Assembly (NCBI GenBank): GCA_016124855.1
Contig: WGMX01000020.1
Location: forward strand, 62,001-126,000
From: Anaerolineaceae bacterium
GTDB lineage: Bacteria > Chloroflexota > Anaerolineae > Aggregatilineales > Phototrophicaceae
DNA: 64,000 nucleotides
Reading direction: 5' to 3'
Positions 8,691 through 17,223 of the stretch are shown piece by piece. The translations under genes and the position numbers were made by a program. Numbering within the stretch: the first letter of the stretch is position 1; each line of letters starts with the position of its first letter. The notes under the pieces are model-generated. The model was given only the letters and a program-made list of their open reading frames with translations. It did no database searches and was not told the DNA's origin.

Positions 8691-9548
8691 CTATGGTTTT
8701 GCGATGCGCTCAATGGGTTTCCAAATGAATCCGGCGCTGTCCTTAGCCTGTGCCACATGCCCAAGCCCCGGAAACGGAAGGTGATAGGTTAAGGCCAATA
8801 AGGCTTCGTCAGCCAGCCGTTGTAAAACCATTCGCCGTGTTTTGGGCGACAGTTCTGGATTGATGTCAAAAAACGGTGAGACATCGGGGAATGCAATTTG
8901 TGTTTGGAAGTGTAAAGTATCGACCATGTGCAGCAAGCGTTCACCCGCCGATTCAATCATAAAGCCGCAGTGTCCCGGTGTATGTCCGGGCAAGGCGATG
9001 ACGGTTACACCTTCGGCAGCAACGTCGCCATCTTCAATAAAATGCAGCCGTTCTTGATAGGGTTGAAAAATCTTTTTAAGGATTTCAGCGCGTTCGGCAG
9101 GCGCGCGTCCGCTTTCGATCCAATGTTCCCATTCCAAACGCGGCAGAAAAATTTGAGCATTGGCAAAAACAGGTGAATTCTCAGCCGTGAGCGCGGCGGT
9201 ATGGTCGAGATGCAGGTGACTGAGAATAATTTTGTCGATTTGACTGGCAGAAATACTTTCTTGTTCCAGACGCTCCAGAAAGAAACCAAAATCTGGTTTA
9301 CCCATCGCGCCAAGTCCGACATCAATCAAAACACGTTCGCCGCCTGTTTCTAAGTAGAGGACGTTATAACCAAAGGGATAAGGCTGCGGCAATTGGGCAA
9401 AAGCCTGCGCGAAGCCATCAGGCATGGATTTGAAGGTGTCGCCCAATTGGTGTTCGTGAATGTTCTCAAAGCCATCGGATATAACGATGAGCTTGATCTT
9501 TCCAACCGAAAAATGATAACTATTCAAACCGCTCACCTTTTTATTCAT
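8691..9548 (-). CDS. Metallo-beta-lactamase-fold hydrolase (lactonase-like)
   Basis: 285 residues. The dinuclear metal site signature HxHxDH is clear in ILSHLHLDHTAAL. It is followed by the IALPGHTPGHCGFMI histidine motif and the Asp in LLHMVDTLHF. The N-terminal strand ends KLIVISDGF, and VLIDVGLGAMGKPDFGFFL precedes the metal motif, as in the AiiA/ytnP-like lactonase branch. It therefore probably hydrolyses a lactone or ester in the cytoplasm, since no signal peptide is seen. It lies 12 bp upstream of the GT39-like gene on the same strand and is probably cotranscribed with it. The substrate is unknown. Confidence 0.85.
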   Translation of the reverse strand: MNKKVSGLNSYHFSVGKIKLIVISDGFENIHEHQLGDTFKSMPDGFAQAFAQLPQPYPFGYNVLYLETGGERVLIDVGLGAMGKPDFGFFLERLEQESISASQIDKIILSHLHLDHTAALTAENSPVFANAQIFLPRLEWEHWIESGRAPAERAEILKKIFQPYQERLHFIEDGDVAAEGVTVIALPGHTPGHCGFMIESAGERLLHMVDTLHFQTQIAFPDVSPFFDINPELSPKTRRMVLQRLADEALLALTYHLPFPGLGHVAQAKDSAGFIWKPIERIAKP

Positions 9549-9596
9549 GCTATTAAAAGCCAGATAATTACTTTTTATATAACCAGCGGGTTCACA

Positions 9597-12224
9597 TCAT
9601 TCAAGGGTAGCACGGGTTTGTGAATAGGATGTTAGGGACTCTTTGGTTTCAATGGATTGCTTCGGGCGTTGTACCAATAAATAGAGCGTACACAACACAG
9701 CGCTAATCAGCGTAATCCAACCACCGATAACGGGTTGAATGGGGTCATAAACAAAATAGACCTGCACTGGTTGGTCGCTGACTGGTAGAACGACCCCGAT
9801 TTGACCGCCAACTGATTCGATCTGGGCGGGCTTGCCATCGACTTCGACACGCCAGCCGGGATAAGCACTTTCCTGTAGGCCGACGATGGTTCGCTCGGTG
9901 CGGGCAGCGGTGATGACAAGCGCGATTTGATCCCCACGCCGTTCAACCAAATCTACAGGCGTAAAAGCCTTCAAATTAATATCCGGTTCGTCGTCATCTT
10001 CGGGCGGCTTCATGGACTCATACCATGCTTTGGAGACGGTATAGGCATAGGGTAACGATTCCGTCCGTCTATAAAGACAATGGGCGGTTTCAGCAGCACG
10101 CGGACTGTCCAATAGAACCTTATAGCCTTTGCTGGCAGCCAAAGGAATCTGGTCATAATAATCCACACGGGCATATTCCGGGTATATTTTGTTGAGGTTA
10201 ATCTGCGGACTGCCAACTGTGGCTGGCTGTGGCAGCATCTCGAAATCCGCCCCGATTAACCATGTGCGAACACGGTTGTTCAAGAAGGTTGTTATGGATG
10301 TATATTCGTGCTGCCAGACAGATAGGAATTCATGAGGATGCTGAGTACGCAGCCATGTAACGCAGCGATCTGAAACCGGCTCGATGGCGTGCATGATTTT
10401 ATCCAGTTTGTACCATTGGTCGTTGACCTGCGCTCCCGCGATGGCTGATGCGACCAGCAGCAATCCAGCTAATATGATAGGCACAAATTTCGACCCGCGC
10501 GGTTGCCATCCGAAAAGCAACGACCAATCAGCTAGGCTGATATTTCGCCACAGGTTATCGACGCGCATGGCGATCAAGAGCGCTAACCAAAAGGTGGCTA
10601 CGCCTAAGGCACGGCCTACAAAACGCCACTGTGCCAGAGCAGGTATGTTCTGGTAAAGCCACAAAACGGGCTGTTTGCCGCCTGCTCCCCACAACGTCGC
10701 CAGTATGCACAACAAAAGCGCCACCCACCACACACGCCGCTCGCGTCCGCTGGTGGGGCGATAAAGAGGCAAGGCAAATAGAATCAAGACCACGAACCAG
10801 CCGGGGATAATAAAACTGTAAAAAAATTCGTCGAGTTCTTTCAGGAGGCGGTAGGTTTCTTTGTTGCCTTCGCTCGGTGTCCGCATGGTGATGAGTTGAA
10901 TCGGATTGGGGTCAAAATACAACTGGACGATGTTGGGTACGGACACAAACCAACCGGCATCAATCTCGTCTGGATGTCTACCGATTTGCTTAAACTGTAG
11001 CAAGACAGGAACAGCGACCACCGCACTTAGACCTGCCGCAAAAATAGCCGTCAAAATCAGACGCTTGAGTGCCGGTACATCAATCCAACGATTGCCCTTT
11101 CCAATCAGCAGTACACAGCCGACAATCACTGCACCGACGGCGGTTGGCAGCACATACCAGATATTGCCGCTCAAAAACTGAAGTGCCAGCGCGAGAGCCG
11201 TCAACACAACAGGCCAGCGTCGGTTCGACCAGCGGAAAATGGCGATGACGCCGCCGATGACGTAGGGCATGTAGATTTGACTGAGCGCCAATTGGTAATA
11301 ACCCGAGTCGAGCATGGCGTGAATGTTGCCCTTGCCGATGAGCAGCATCGCTAACAAGACCCGTGCCACAGAACCGAGTCCCAATACACGTCCTAGAAAC
11401 CATCCGCCCAAACCGGCCAAAAAGTAACCGAGTATGACGCTGATCCGTAAGCCAATGACCGGCCCAAGCAGTAAAGACGGGCCGCTGGCAAACGGATTAA
11501 AAATAAAATTAAAGGGATTCTCGATGACCGGTTCGCCCTTTGACAGATATGGCTGCCAGCGGGGAATGCGACCAGTTTCCTGTAATCCGTTATAAGCGGC
11601 GGCAGCCGTGCTGGTCAGCCATTCCGACTCGTTTCCAGAAAGCTGAAAATTTGGTGGGCTTTCGTAAAAAGGGCGGGTTGTCATTAATGTAGTGAAGACG
11701 ATGGCAGCCATTTCGAGAATGACCAACCACCATTTCAAACGGGGCAAGGTTGAAGTTGATAAGGCCGGAGATGTCTTCAACTGCCTAAGGAAGCGGCGCG
11801 GCAAAAGCAGCGGATCGAGCTTCGACCTCCAAGCGAAAAAGGCCATGCCTGCCAGCGGCACTCCGATGATGACCGCAAACACAGGAAGGACGAGAAATAA
11901 CAGCAGTACAAAAACCACACCGGCACATAACGCTGCCGAGATAATGACTGAAATGAGGGTTGGTGCTGATGCCGAGGGCGCTTCAATCCCTGACCGGTAA
12001 ACGCGAACTGGGAATAAGACGATCCGCGACATAATCGCAACGATCTGGCGGCGGACTTTCCATGCTTTCCACGCGATGACGAGAACGATTAGCGCAACGG
12101 GTATGGAAAATAAGACCACCGCAAATTCTGGGACGAGGTTCTGCAATAAGAGGATGCATATGCCGTACAGAAAAACCAGCACCAGCAGTGCTAATTCCCG
12201 CCGACGAGAGGTAATTTTCAACAT
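9597..12224 (-). CDS. YfhO-family membrane protein (GT-C-like)
   Basis: 875 residues with many hydrophobic helices. After an N-terminal membrane block the outside loop carries FYESPPNFQLSGNESEWL, then GRIPRWQPYLSKGEPVIENP, typical of YfhO-type GT-C proteins. The C-terminal outside domain ends with the family signature: LQESAYPGWRVEVDG, then QVYFVYDPIQP, and a final membrane helix. In Firmicutes, YfhO glycosylates lipoteichoic acid; in other phyla the role is unproven but is assumed to be sugar transfer from a lipid carrier. It is the first of three same-strand genes (this gene, the MBL hydrolase, GT39). Confidence 0.8.
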   Translation of the reverse strand: MLKITSRRRELALLVLVFLYGICILLLQNLVPEFAVVLFSIPVALIVLVIAWKAWKVRRQIVAIMSRIVLFPVRVYRSGIEAPSASAPTLISVIISAALCAGVVFVLLLFLVLPVFAVIIGVPLAGMAFFAWRSKLDPLLLPRRFLRQLKTSPALSTSTLPRLKWWLVILEMAAIVFTTLMTTRPFYESPPNFQLSGNESEWLTSTAAAAYNGLQETGRIPRWQPYLSKGEPVIENPFNFIFNPFASGPSLLLGPVIGLRISVILGYFLAGLGGWFLGRVLGLGSVARVLLAMLLIGKGNIHAMLDSGYYQLALSQIYMPYVIGGVIAIFRWSNRRWPVVLTALALALQFLSGNIWYVLPTAVGAVIVGCVLLIGKGNRWIDVPALKRLILTAIFAAGLSAVVAVPVLLQFKQIGRHPDEIDAGWFVSVPNIVQLYFDPNPIQLITMRTPSEGNKETYRLLKELDEFFYSFIIPGWFVVLILFALPLYRPTSGRERRVWWVALLLCILATLWGAGGKQPVLWLYQNIPALAQWRFVGRALGVATFWLALLIAMRVDNLWRNISLADWSLLFGWQPRGSKFVPIILAGLLLVASAIAGAQVNDQWYKLDKIMHAIEPVSDRCVTWLRTQHPHEFLSVWQHEYTSITTFLNNRVRTWLIGADFEMLPQPATVGSPQINLNKIYPEYARVDYYDQIPLAASKGYKVLLDSPRAAETAHCLYRRTESLPYAYTVSKAWYESMKPPEDDDEPDINLKAFTPVDLVERRGDQIALVITAARTERTIVGLQESAYPGWRVEVDGKPAQIESVGGQIGVVLPVSDQPVQVYFVYDPIQPVIGGWITLISAVLCTLYLLVQRPKQSIETKESLTSYSQTRATLE

Positions 12225-12379
12225 GAAATTAGCGTATCACAGCTTTGAGAAGTACGGCTAACAGTTTTGTTAAGGCTTGGATACAGGCAAAAGAAATGGA
12301 CTACCAATGACATATTGAACGAGACTTCGTGCGGTGCTATGCTAGGCAGCGACGTTTAACAAACTGAGACAATCCCGCT

Positions 12380-13924
12380 ATGGCTGCAAAACCGAATATC
12401 CTGTTTATCGTCCTAGACACGATGCGCCGCGACCGCCTTTCGATTTACGGCCACGACCGCGAAACTTCTCCACAATTGGATCAATTTGCTCAAGACTCGA
12501 CCTTGTTCGAGCGTGCGGTTTCGGCTGCCCAATGGACAGTGCCTTCCCACGCCTCAATGTTTACGGGAGTCTATCCCAGTACACACGGACTGACGCAAGC
12601 CGATGGAATGCTGCCCCGTTCGTATCCGGCGCTGGCGGAAATTCTGCGCGGCGCGGGTTATGAGACGGTTGCTTTCTGCAACAATCCTTTGGTCGGTGTC
12701 CTCAACAATGGTTTACAACGCGGCTTCACCCGCTTTTATAACTATTCCAGCGCTGCGCCGTTCCGCCCGAAAGAACATCAGCAGAGCAAACTCCGGCGCG
12801 AGGCGATGCACATGTTCCGCCGCTACATGGCGCGTCCCATCGGCAACCAATTCGCCCATTCAGACTTTTTATTCCGTATGTCACTCAATCCGCTGATTGT
12901 GCCCATTTGGAATCGGCTAATTAACTTCAAGGGTAACAGCGCCCATTCGATTGACGATTTGATGACTTATTGGGCACAGAAGCAAGCAGGCGGCAGCGAT
13001 AAACCGATGTTCGCATTCCTCAACTTGATGGGTTCGCACATGCCTTATAACCCGCCGCAGGATGCGCTCGACCGGGTTGCCCCACAGGTTCGCCACGATA
13101 AACACGCCTATTCGTTTATCCGGCGTTTTAATTCGGAGGCCGCACGCTGGGCAAGCCCGACTGACCCGCCATTGAAGGATTGGGAACAGGAAACACTCAA
13201 CAACTTTTATGATGCGGAAATCGTCAATCAAGATCAGCATCTTGGACGGCTGCTCAAGTGGCTCAAAGACAGCGGCACATTGGATAACACGATGGTCATT
13301 ATCTGCGCCGATCATGGTGAAGGACTCGGCGATCACGATTTCATTGGTCATGGCTTTGTTGTGTACCACGAGCTGGTACATGTGCCGTTGATGATTCAAT
13401 ATCCAGAGCGCTTTCCGGCGGGCAAACGGATTATGAATACCATTTCGACGCGCCGGTTATTCCATACTGTTTTGGAAGCAGCGGATGTCACACCACCAAG
13501 TGAAGCCGATACCCCATCCAATTTGTCCCTTTCGAACGTGGCAAATGGCAGCACCGACATCGAGCAAAATATGGCGATGGCTGAAGCTTTCCCACCGTTG
13601 ACCTTCCTCAATGTCATCCAACACCGTAATGCGCCGGTTATTCAGAAGATGCGGCTGAAAAATGTGCGCCGCGCGTTGTACCAAGATCAACACAAGTTGG
13701 CGGTTGTGGGTCAGCAGGTCGAGGGTTTATTTGACATCTCAACTGATCCGACCGAGGTTCAAAGTGTTGCCACGGTTGAAGCGCCAACGCTCAGCGCGAT
13801 GCAGCGCATGTTGATCGCTCAGATCAATAAGGCTGAATCGCAGCGTATCGACAGTCCGGTTAGCACCAGCGAAGTTGATGAGTCGGTTGTCGATCATTTG
13901 CGGGCGTTGGGGTACATCGAGTAG
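12380..13924 (+). CDS. Sulfatase-fold hydrolase/transferase with Thr at catalytic position
   Basis: 514 residues of the alkaline-phosphatase/sulfatase superfamily. The start KPNILFIVLDTMRRDRL has the first metal Asp (D13). The active-site region reads QWTVPSHASMFTG (residues 51-63), where the CxPxR formylglycine motif of true sulfatases would be TVPSH, so the modifiable Cys or Ser is Thr53. The second metal site is clear (MVIICADHGEGLGDHDFIGHG). No membrane helix or signal peptide is seen. Thr nucleophiles occur in phosphoethanolamine or phosphoglycerol transferases of this superfamily, so a phospho-ester substrate may be likelier than a sulfate ester. It is divergent from the YfhO-like gene, with 155 bp between them. 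Confidence 0.8.
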   Translation: MAAKPNILFIVLDTMRRDRLSIYGHDRETSPQLDQFAQDSTLFERAVSAAQWTVPSHASMFTGVYPSTHGLTQADGMLPRSYPALAEILRGAGYETVAFCNNPLVGVLNNGLQRGFTRFYNYSSAAPFRPKEHQQSKLRREAMHMFRRYMARPIGNQFAHSDFLFRMSLNPLIVPIWNRLINFKGNSAHSIDDLMTYWAQKQAGGSDKPMFAFLNLMGSHMPYNPPQDALDRVAPQVRHDKHAYSFIRRFNSEAARWASPTDPPLKDWEQETLNNFYDAEIVNQDQHLGRLLKWLKDSGTLDNTMVIICADHGEGLGDHDFIGHGFVVYHELVHVPLMIQYPERFPAGKRIMNTISTRRLFHTVLEAADVTPPSEADTPSNLSLSNVANGSTDIEQNMAMAEAFPPLTFLNVIQHRNAPVIQKMRLKNVRRALYQDQHKLAVVGQQVEGLFDISTDPTEVQSVATVEAPTLSAMQRMLIAQINKAESQRIDSPVSTSEVDESVVDHLRALGYIE

Positions 13925-13988
13925 ACAATATCTAGGCGAAAATTGGTGCTATACTGAACGTGAAATCAGCGTTGAGGATGGTTAGATT

Positions 13989-14243
13989 ATGTCTGTAAAA
14001 GTCAATGTGCCTGTATATTTGGAATTTCTCGAATACCTAGCAACTTTTGCCCCACCTGAAAAAATCCTTGAATATACAATTTCTAGTGACATGCAAGAAC
14101 ATTTAGAAGAGTTATTCGACAAAAATAATGAAGGTGAATTAACCGCTGAAGAGCGCCAACAGTTAGATGATTTTATTGAGTTTGATCGGCATATCATTCT
14201 TCTTAAAGCTCGGGCAGCAGCACGATTAAGGAGTGCATCGTAA
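13989..14243 (+). CDS. Small acidic helical protein (HNH-neighbour type)
   Basis: 84 residues, probably all helical. It has the recognisable core MQEHLEELFDKNNEGELTAE followed by ERQQLDDFIEFDRHIILLKARAAARL. Proteins with this core are common in cyanobacteria and Chloroflexota, where (from memory) they often precede an HNH endonuclease or act as antitoxin-like partners. Here only about 170 bp of non-coding sequence follows before endonuclease III, so the usual partner is absent. ATG 13989 follows GAGGATGG by about 10 nt. Function unknown. Confidence 0.6.
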   Translation: MSVKVNVPVYLEFLEYLATFAPPEKILEYTISSDMQEHLEELFDKNNEGELTAEERQQLDDFIEFDRHIILLKARAAARLRSAS

Positions 14244-14411
14244 CTCGCGATTATTTACCCTCGATGTAAAGTTCCGGTGATATTCACCAATAAACAAATC
14301 CATATTAGCCTAACTATCAAGTCACTCTCAACTGCCAACTCTTCCCATGACGGATGCGCTCGTATGTGCTAATGTGGTTCGAAATCCTCTTGTTTGACTG
14401 GATAAAACCGC

Positions 14412-15065
14412 ATGGACGAACAAGCCCGCATCCGTGAAATTTACAACCGGCTTATCCAAACCCGCGATGCTCAACAGTGGATGCCGACCAGCCTCAGCCA
14501 TTTCGAGGGACAACCGTTCAAAGCGCTGATCGCGGCGACGTTGAGCGCCCAGACACGTGAGGAAAATACCAATGCGGCGATGGCTAATCTATTGGCGCTG
14601 GCGGATACTCCCGAAAAAATGGCGCAACTCAGCGACGAGCAAATCCGTACTGCTATTCGTCCGGTGATGTATTTTGAGCCGAAGGTGCGCTACGTCCGTG
14701 ACATCGCTGAGCGGGTGACAGCGAACGGTGGCGTTGTTCCAAACACCCTTGACGAACTGATGGCATACAAAGGGGTGGGTTGGAAGGTCGCGGTGCTGAC
14801 GCTGGCAATGGGCTACGGCATCAATGATGACATTACTGTTGACGTGCATGTGGCACGGATTGGCATTCGCTTGGGACTGGTCAAGCCGACCACCAAACAA
14901 CCGCCCAAGGTCAATGAGGAACTCAAACAGATATTGCCTCGGGATATGTGGCCTTATTGGAATGCACTGATGGTACAGTTTGGGCGAGCGATTTGCCTGC
15001 CGACTTATCCACAGTGCCAGAAATGCCCTCTGAACAACATTTGTCCTAAAGTGGGTGTGAAGTAA
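14412..15065 (+). CDS. nth: Endonuclease III (DNA glycosylase/AP lyase)
   Basis: 217 residues, the usual length. The HhH-GPD module is complete: hairpin LMAYKGVGWKVAVL with the catalytic Lys (family consensus GVGRKTA), then the catalytic Asp in TVDVHVARI. The C-terminal [4Fe-4S] loop is intact with spacing C-x6-C-x2-C-x5-C (CLPTYPQCQKCPLNNIC). It removes oxidised pyrimidines from DNA and cleaves the abasic site in base excision repair. Trp replaces the usual Arg before the catalytic Lys, which is a modest departure. It is a single gene with its own upstream space. Confidence 0.92.
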   Translation: MDEQARIREIYNRLIQTRDAQQWMPTSLSHFEGQPFKALIAATLSAQTREENTNAAMANLLALADTPEKMAQLSDEQIRTAIRPVMYFEPKVRYVRDIAERVTANGGVVPNTLDELMAYKGVGWKVAVLTLAMGYGINDDITVDVHVARIGIRLGLVKPTTKQPPKVNEELKQILPRDMWPYWNALMVQFGRAICLPTYPQCQKCPLNNICPKVGVK

Positions 15066-15163
15066 GGAATTCTCAGCCTTTTCTCTGTACCTCTGTGGTA
15101 AAGATGAATTTCCTGCATTTACCGCGCTATAATCAGCGCTAGATAGAAAATAAGGATGCGACC

Positions 15164-15670
15164 ATGAATAATATCAACATCCGCAATGTGCTGCTGGCAA
15201 TCGGCGCGATTGTGCTGGTGATCCTCGGCATGAATATCCTGAGTACATTTATTGGGGCAATCGTACCCATCATCATTACCGCTATTGTCGCGTTTATTGC
15301 AGGTCGTCTCACAGCGGGGCGCAGCATGGGACACTTATTCCGTACTGCCCAAACCGCCGGCAGCACGGTGATGGCGGCAGCGTCGCGCATAGTTGAAGAA
15401 AAGACGCCAGTTACGGTTCAGGGTAAGGTTAACTCACCAGCGGCTAAACCGGTTGAAAAAGAGTCTCCCGCGCCAGCCGCCGAGACACCCAACCTCAAAA
15501 ATCCTGAACTGCTCGACCCGACCTTCGAGATCAAAACGCCTGAACAGATTGCCGCCGAGTCGCAGCGCTTGGAAGCCGAAGCCTCGCAAAAAGCGGCTGC
15601 CCTTGATCCTAAAGCACTCATCGAAGAACGCAAGAAACGTCTGCTGAATAATCAAGGTGGACAAAGTTAA
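15164..15670 (+). CDS. Small membrane-anchored protein, unknown function
   Basis: 168 residues. Two hydrophobic stretches at the N-terminus (VLLAIGAIVLVILGMNIL and FIGAIVPIIITAIVAFIAG) are followed by a soluble tail rich in Ala, Pro, Glu and Lys. The tail ends in a probable helix (IEERKKRLLNNQ). The tail looks like a flexible linker plus coiled segment that may bind a cytoplasmic partner. ATG 15164 has AAGGATG upstream. I do not recognise the family. Confidence 0.65.
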   Translation: MNNINIRNVLLAIGAIVLVILGMNILSTFIGAIVPIIITAIVAFIAGRLTAGRSMGHLFRTAQTAGSTVMAAASRIVEEKTPVTVQGKVNSPAAKPVEKESPAPAAETPNLKNPELLDPTFEIKTPEQIAAESQRLEAEASQKAAALDPKALIEERKKRLLNNQGGQS

Positions 15671-15697
15671 GCGGTAAAGTAGTCGGTCACATCCAGA

Positions 15698-16621
15698 TTG
15701 AATATCTTTGCTTTTACCCAAGCATTTGTAGCTATCGGTCTGTGCCTATTCTGTGCAGCATGTGGAACAATCGCTAAGCCTGTTTACGCTGATACGGTTG
15801 ATGCTATTGAAATTCAAATTCTTCAACAACCTTCTACTGCCGGAGTTTCAGTTGAAGTAAATAGTTCGCGATCAGGTGCGGGTTCCTGTATTGTCACATA
15901 TCAATCCGACTATTGGGAAAAAGGTGACCTAACAGAAACGCAGAAGCCTCACTTCATTACTGTTCAATTTGACAACCAAAAACCAATCACGTTGGATGGA
16001 CAATACATATTCTGGAATAACGCAAGTATTCAAGATGTTTACGATGAAAGTGATCAGCATATTGGTTCGTATTTACTCGCGCCTATGCATATCTGTTTCG
16101 GCAGCTTTATACAGAACTTGGATTTAGGAAACCACAAAGGGAGGTTGGAAATCACCTCTACATCAGGGATGATACATCGTTATGGATGGGCGTTCAAAAT
16201 CGAGAAACTGATGCAAACTTCGCTCAGCCCAACCTTAAAACCAACAGCAACCTATTTAGAAAACAACCCTCAAGCGACACCTGAATTTGTTCGACGTTTA
16301 ACTACAGTTGCCTCAGATGTAAACCGATTTGATTGCCCATACTTCCCACTGAATGAAAGTTTAAAGCTTGAATTTGATAAAACTTCATTTGGCAGCACAC
16401 AATTTTTGGCTGATAATCTCAGTGTAGAGATTGATGGAAATCAAATTCCCAAAAACAATCTGTGTGTGGGTGATACAGACTATAACAATCTGCGATTAAA
16501 TATTGATACCAGTGAGCTTACTGCTGGTTTACATATTGCATCGATGAATATCAAAACCAATTCAGGTGAAGATAAACTTATTAGCTGGACATTCCGGGTT
16601 GAGTTGCCCAAAAGAAAATGA
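15698..16621 (+). CDS. Secreted/lipoprotein-like protein with two related domains
   Basis: 307 residues from TTG 15698. The N-terminus (FVAIGLCLFCAACG) is a signal peptide with a lipobox-like AAC, so a lipoprotein is likely. Two similar beta-rich domains follow. Each ends with the same pattern: an H/GLH element, a strand of the form EITSTSGM or NIKTNSGE, and a YGWAFKIE or ISWTFRVE strand. The first domain also contains DESDQHIGSYLLAPMHICF, which matches the protein at 21749-22246 (DENDNVIGTYTDPYTACF). The region is AT-rich relative to its neighbours. Its stop overlaps the next gene by ATGA. Function unknown. Confidence 0.65.
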   Translation: MNIFAFTQAFVAIGLCLFCAACGTIAKPVYADTVDAIEIQILQQPSTAGVSVEVNSSRSGAGSCIVTYQSDYWEKGDLTETQKPHFITVQFDNQKPITLDGQYIFWNNASIQDVYDESDQHIGSYLLAPMHICFGSFIQNLDLGNHKGRLEITSTSGMIHRYGWAFKIEKLMQTSLSPTLKPTATYLENNPQATPEFVRRLTTVASDVNRFDCPYFPLNESLKLEFDKTSFGSTQFLADNLSVEIDGNQIPKNNLCVGDTDYNNLRLNIDTSELTAGLHIASMNIKTNSGEDKLISWTFRVELPKRK

Positions 16622-17169
16622 CCCTGACATCACTTCTCGAAGGTTCGCGCGTCAAACTTGTTCCCTTAAACTCAGGTGATACGGCGGTGGTTGCCCGCTG
16701 GCAGCATGATACCAGCTATCTGCGCTTGTTGGATGCTAACGCCGCCTATCCCAAGAGTGAGTCGCAAGTTGGCGACTGGATTCGTGAAGGTCAGCGTGGA
16801 CGTGAACATTTCCTGTTCGGCATCCGTGTGCTGCTCAGCGATGATCTGGTTGGCTTCCTTGAATTGGGTGATGTGCTGTGGACGCACCGCAATAGCTGGC
16901 TGACAATTGCTATTGGCGAACCGGATTATCGCGGACGTGGCTACGGCTCGGAAGCGCTCGGTTTAGCGCTGAATTTCGCCTTCCGCGAACTCAATCTCCA
17001 CCGCGTGCAATTGACCGTTTTCAGCTACAACGAAGCCGCTATCCATGTATATGAGAAGCTTGGCTTCCAGCGTGAAGGCGTGTACCGCGAATTCTTGGAA
17101 CGTGACGGTCAGCGCTTCGACATGTACCTCTATGCCATCCTCAGACGCGAGTGGGAAAACGACATATAA
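16618..17169 (+). CDS. GNAT N-acetyltransferase, RimJ/RimL-like
   Basis: 183 residues. The acetyl-CoA motif is GEPDYRGRGYGSEALGLALNFAF (about residues 100-122), followed by LHRVQLTVFSYNEAAIHVYE and KLGFQREGVYREFLERDGQ, the classic end of RimJ/RimL/SpeG-type acetyltransferases. It acetylates an amino group of a protein or small molecule. Its ATG overlaps the stop of the lipoprotein-like gene (ATGA at 16618-16621), so it is translationally coupled, although the upstream gene is probably unrelated in function. Confidence 0.87.
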   Translation: MTLTSLLEGSRVKLVPLNSGDTAVVARWQHDTSYLRLLDANAAYPKSESQVGDWIREGQRGREHFLFGIRVLLSDDLVGFLELGDVLWTHRNSWLTIAIGEPDYRGRGYGSEALGLALNFAFRELNLHRVQLTVFSYNEAAIHVYEKLGFQREGVYREFLERDGQRFDMYLYAILRREWENDI

Positions 17170-17223
17170 TTCCCAACTATGTCGCACGCAAATTAATCAT
17201 TTCACTTTGAATATAGGATTATT

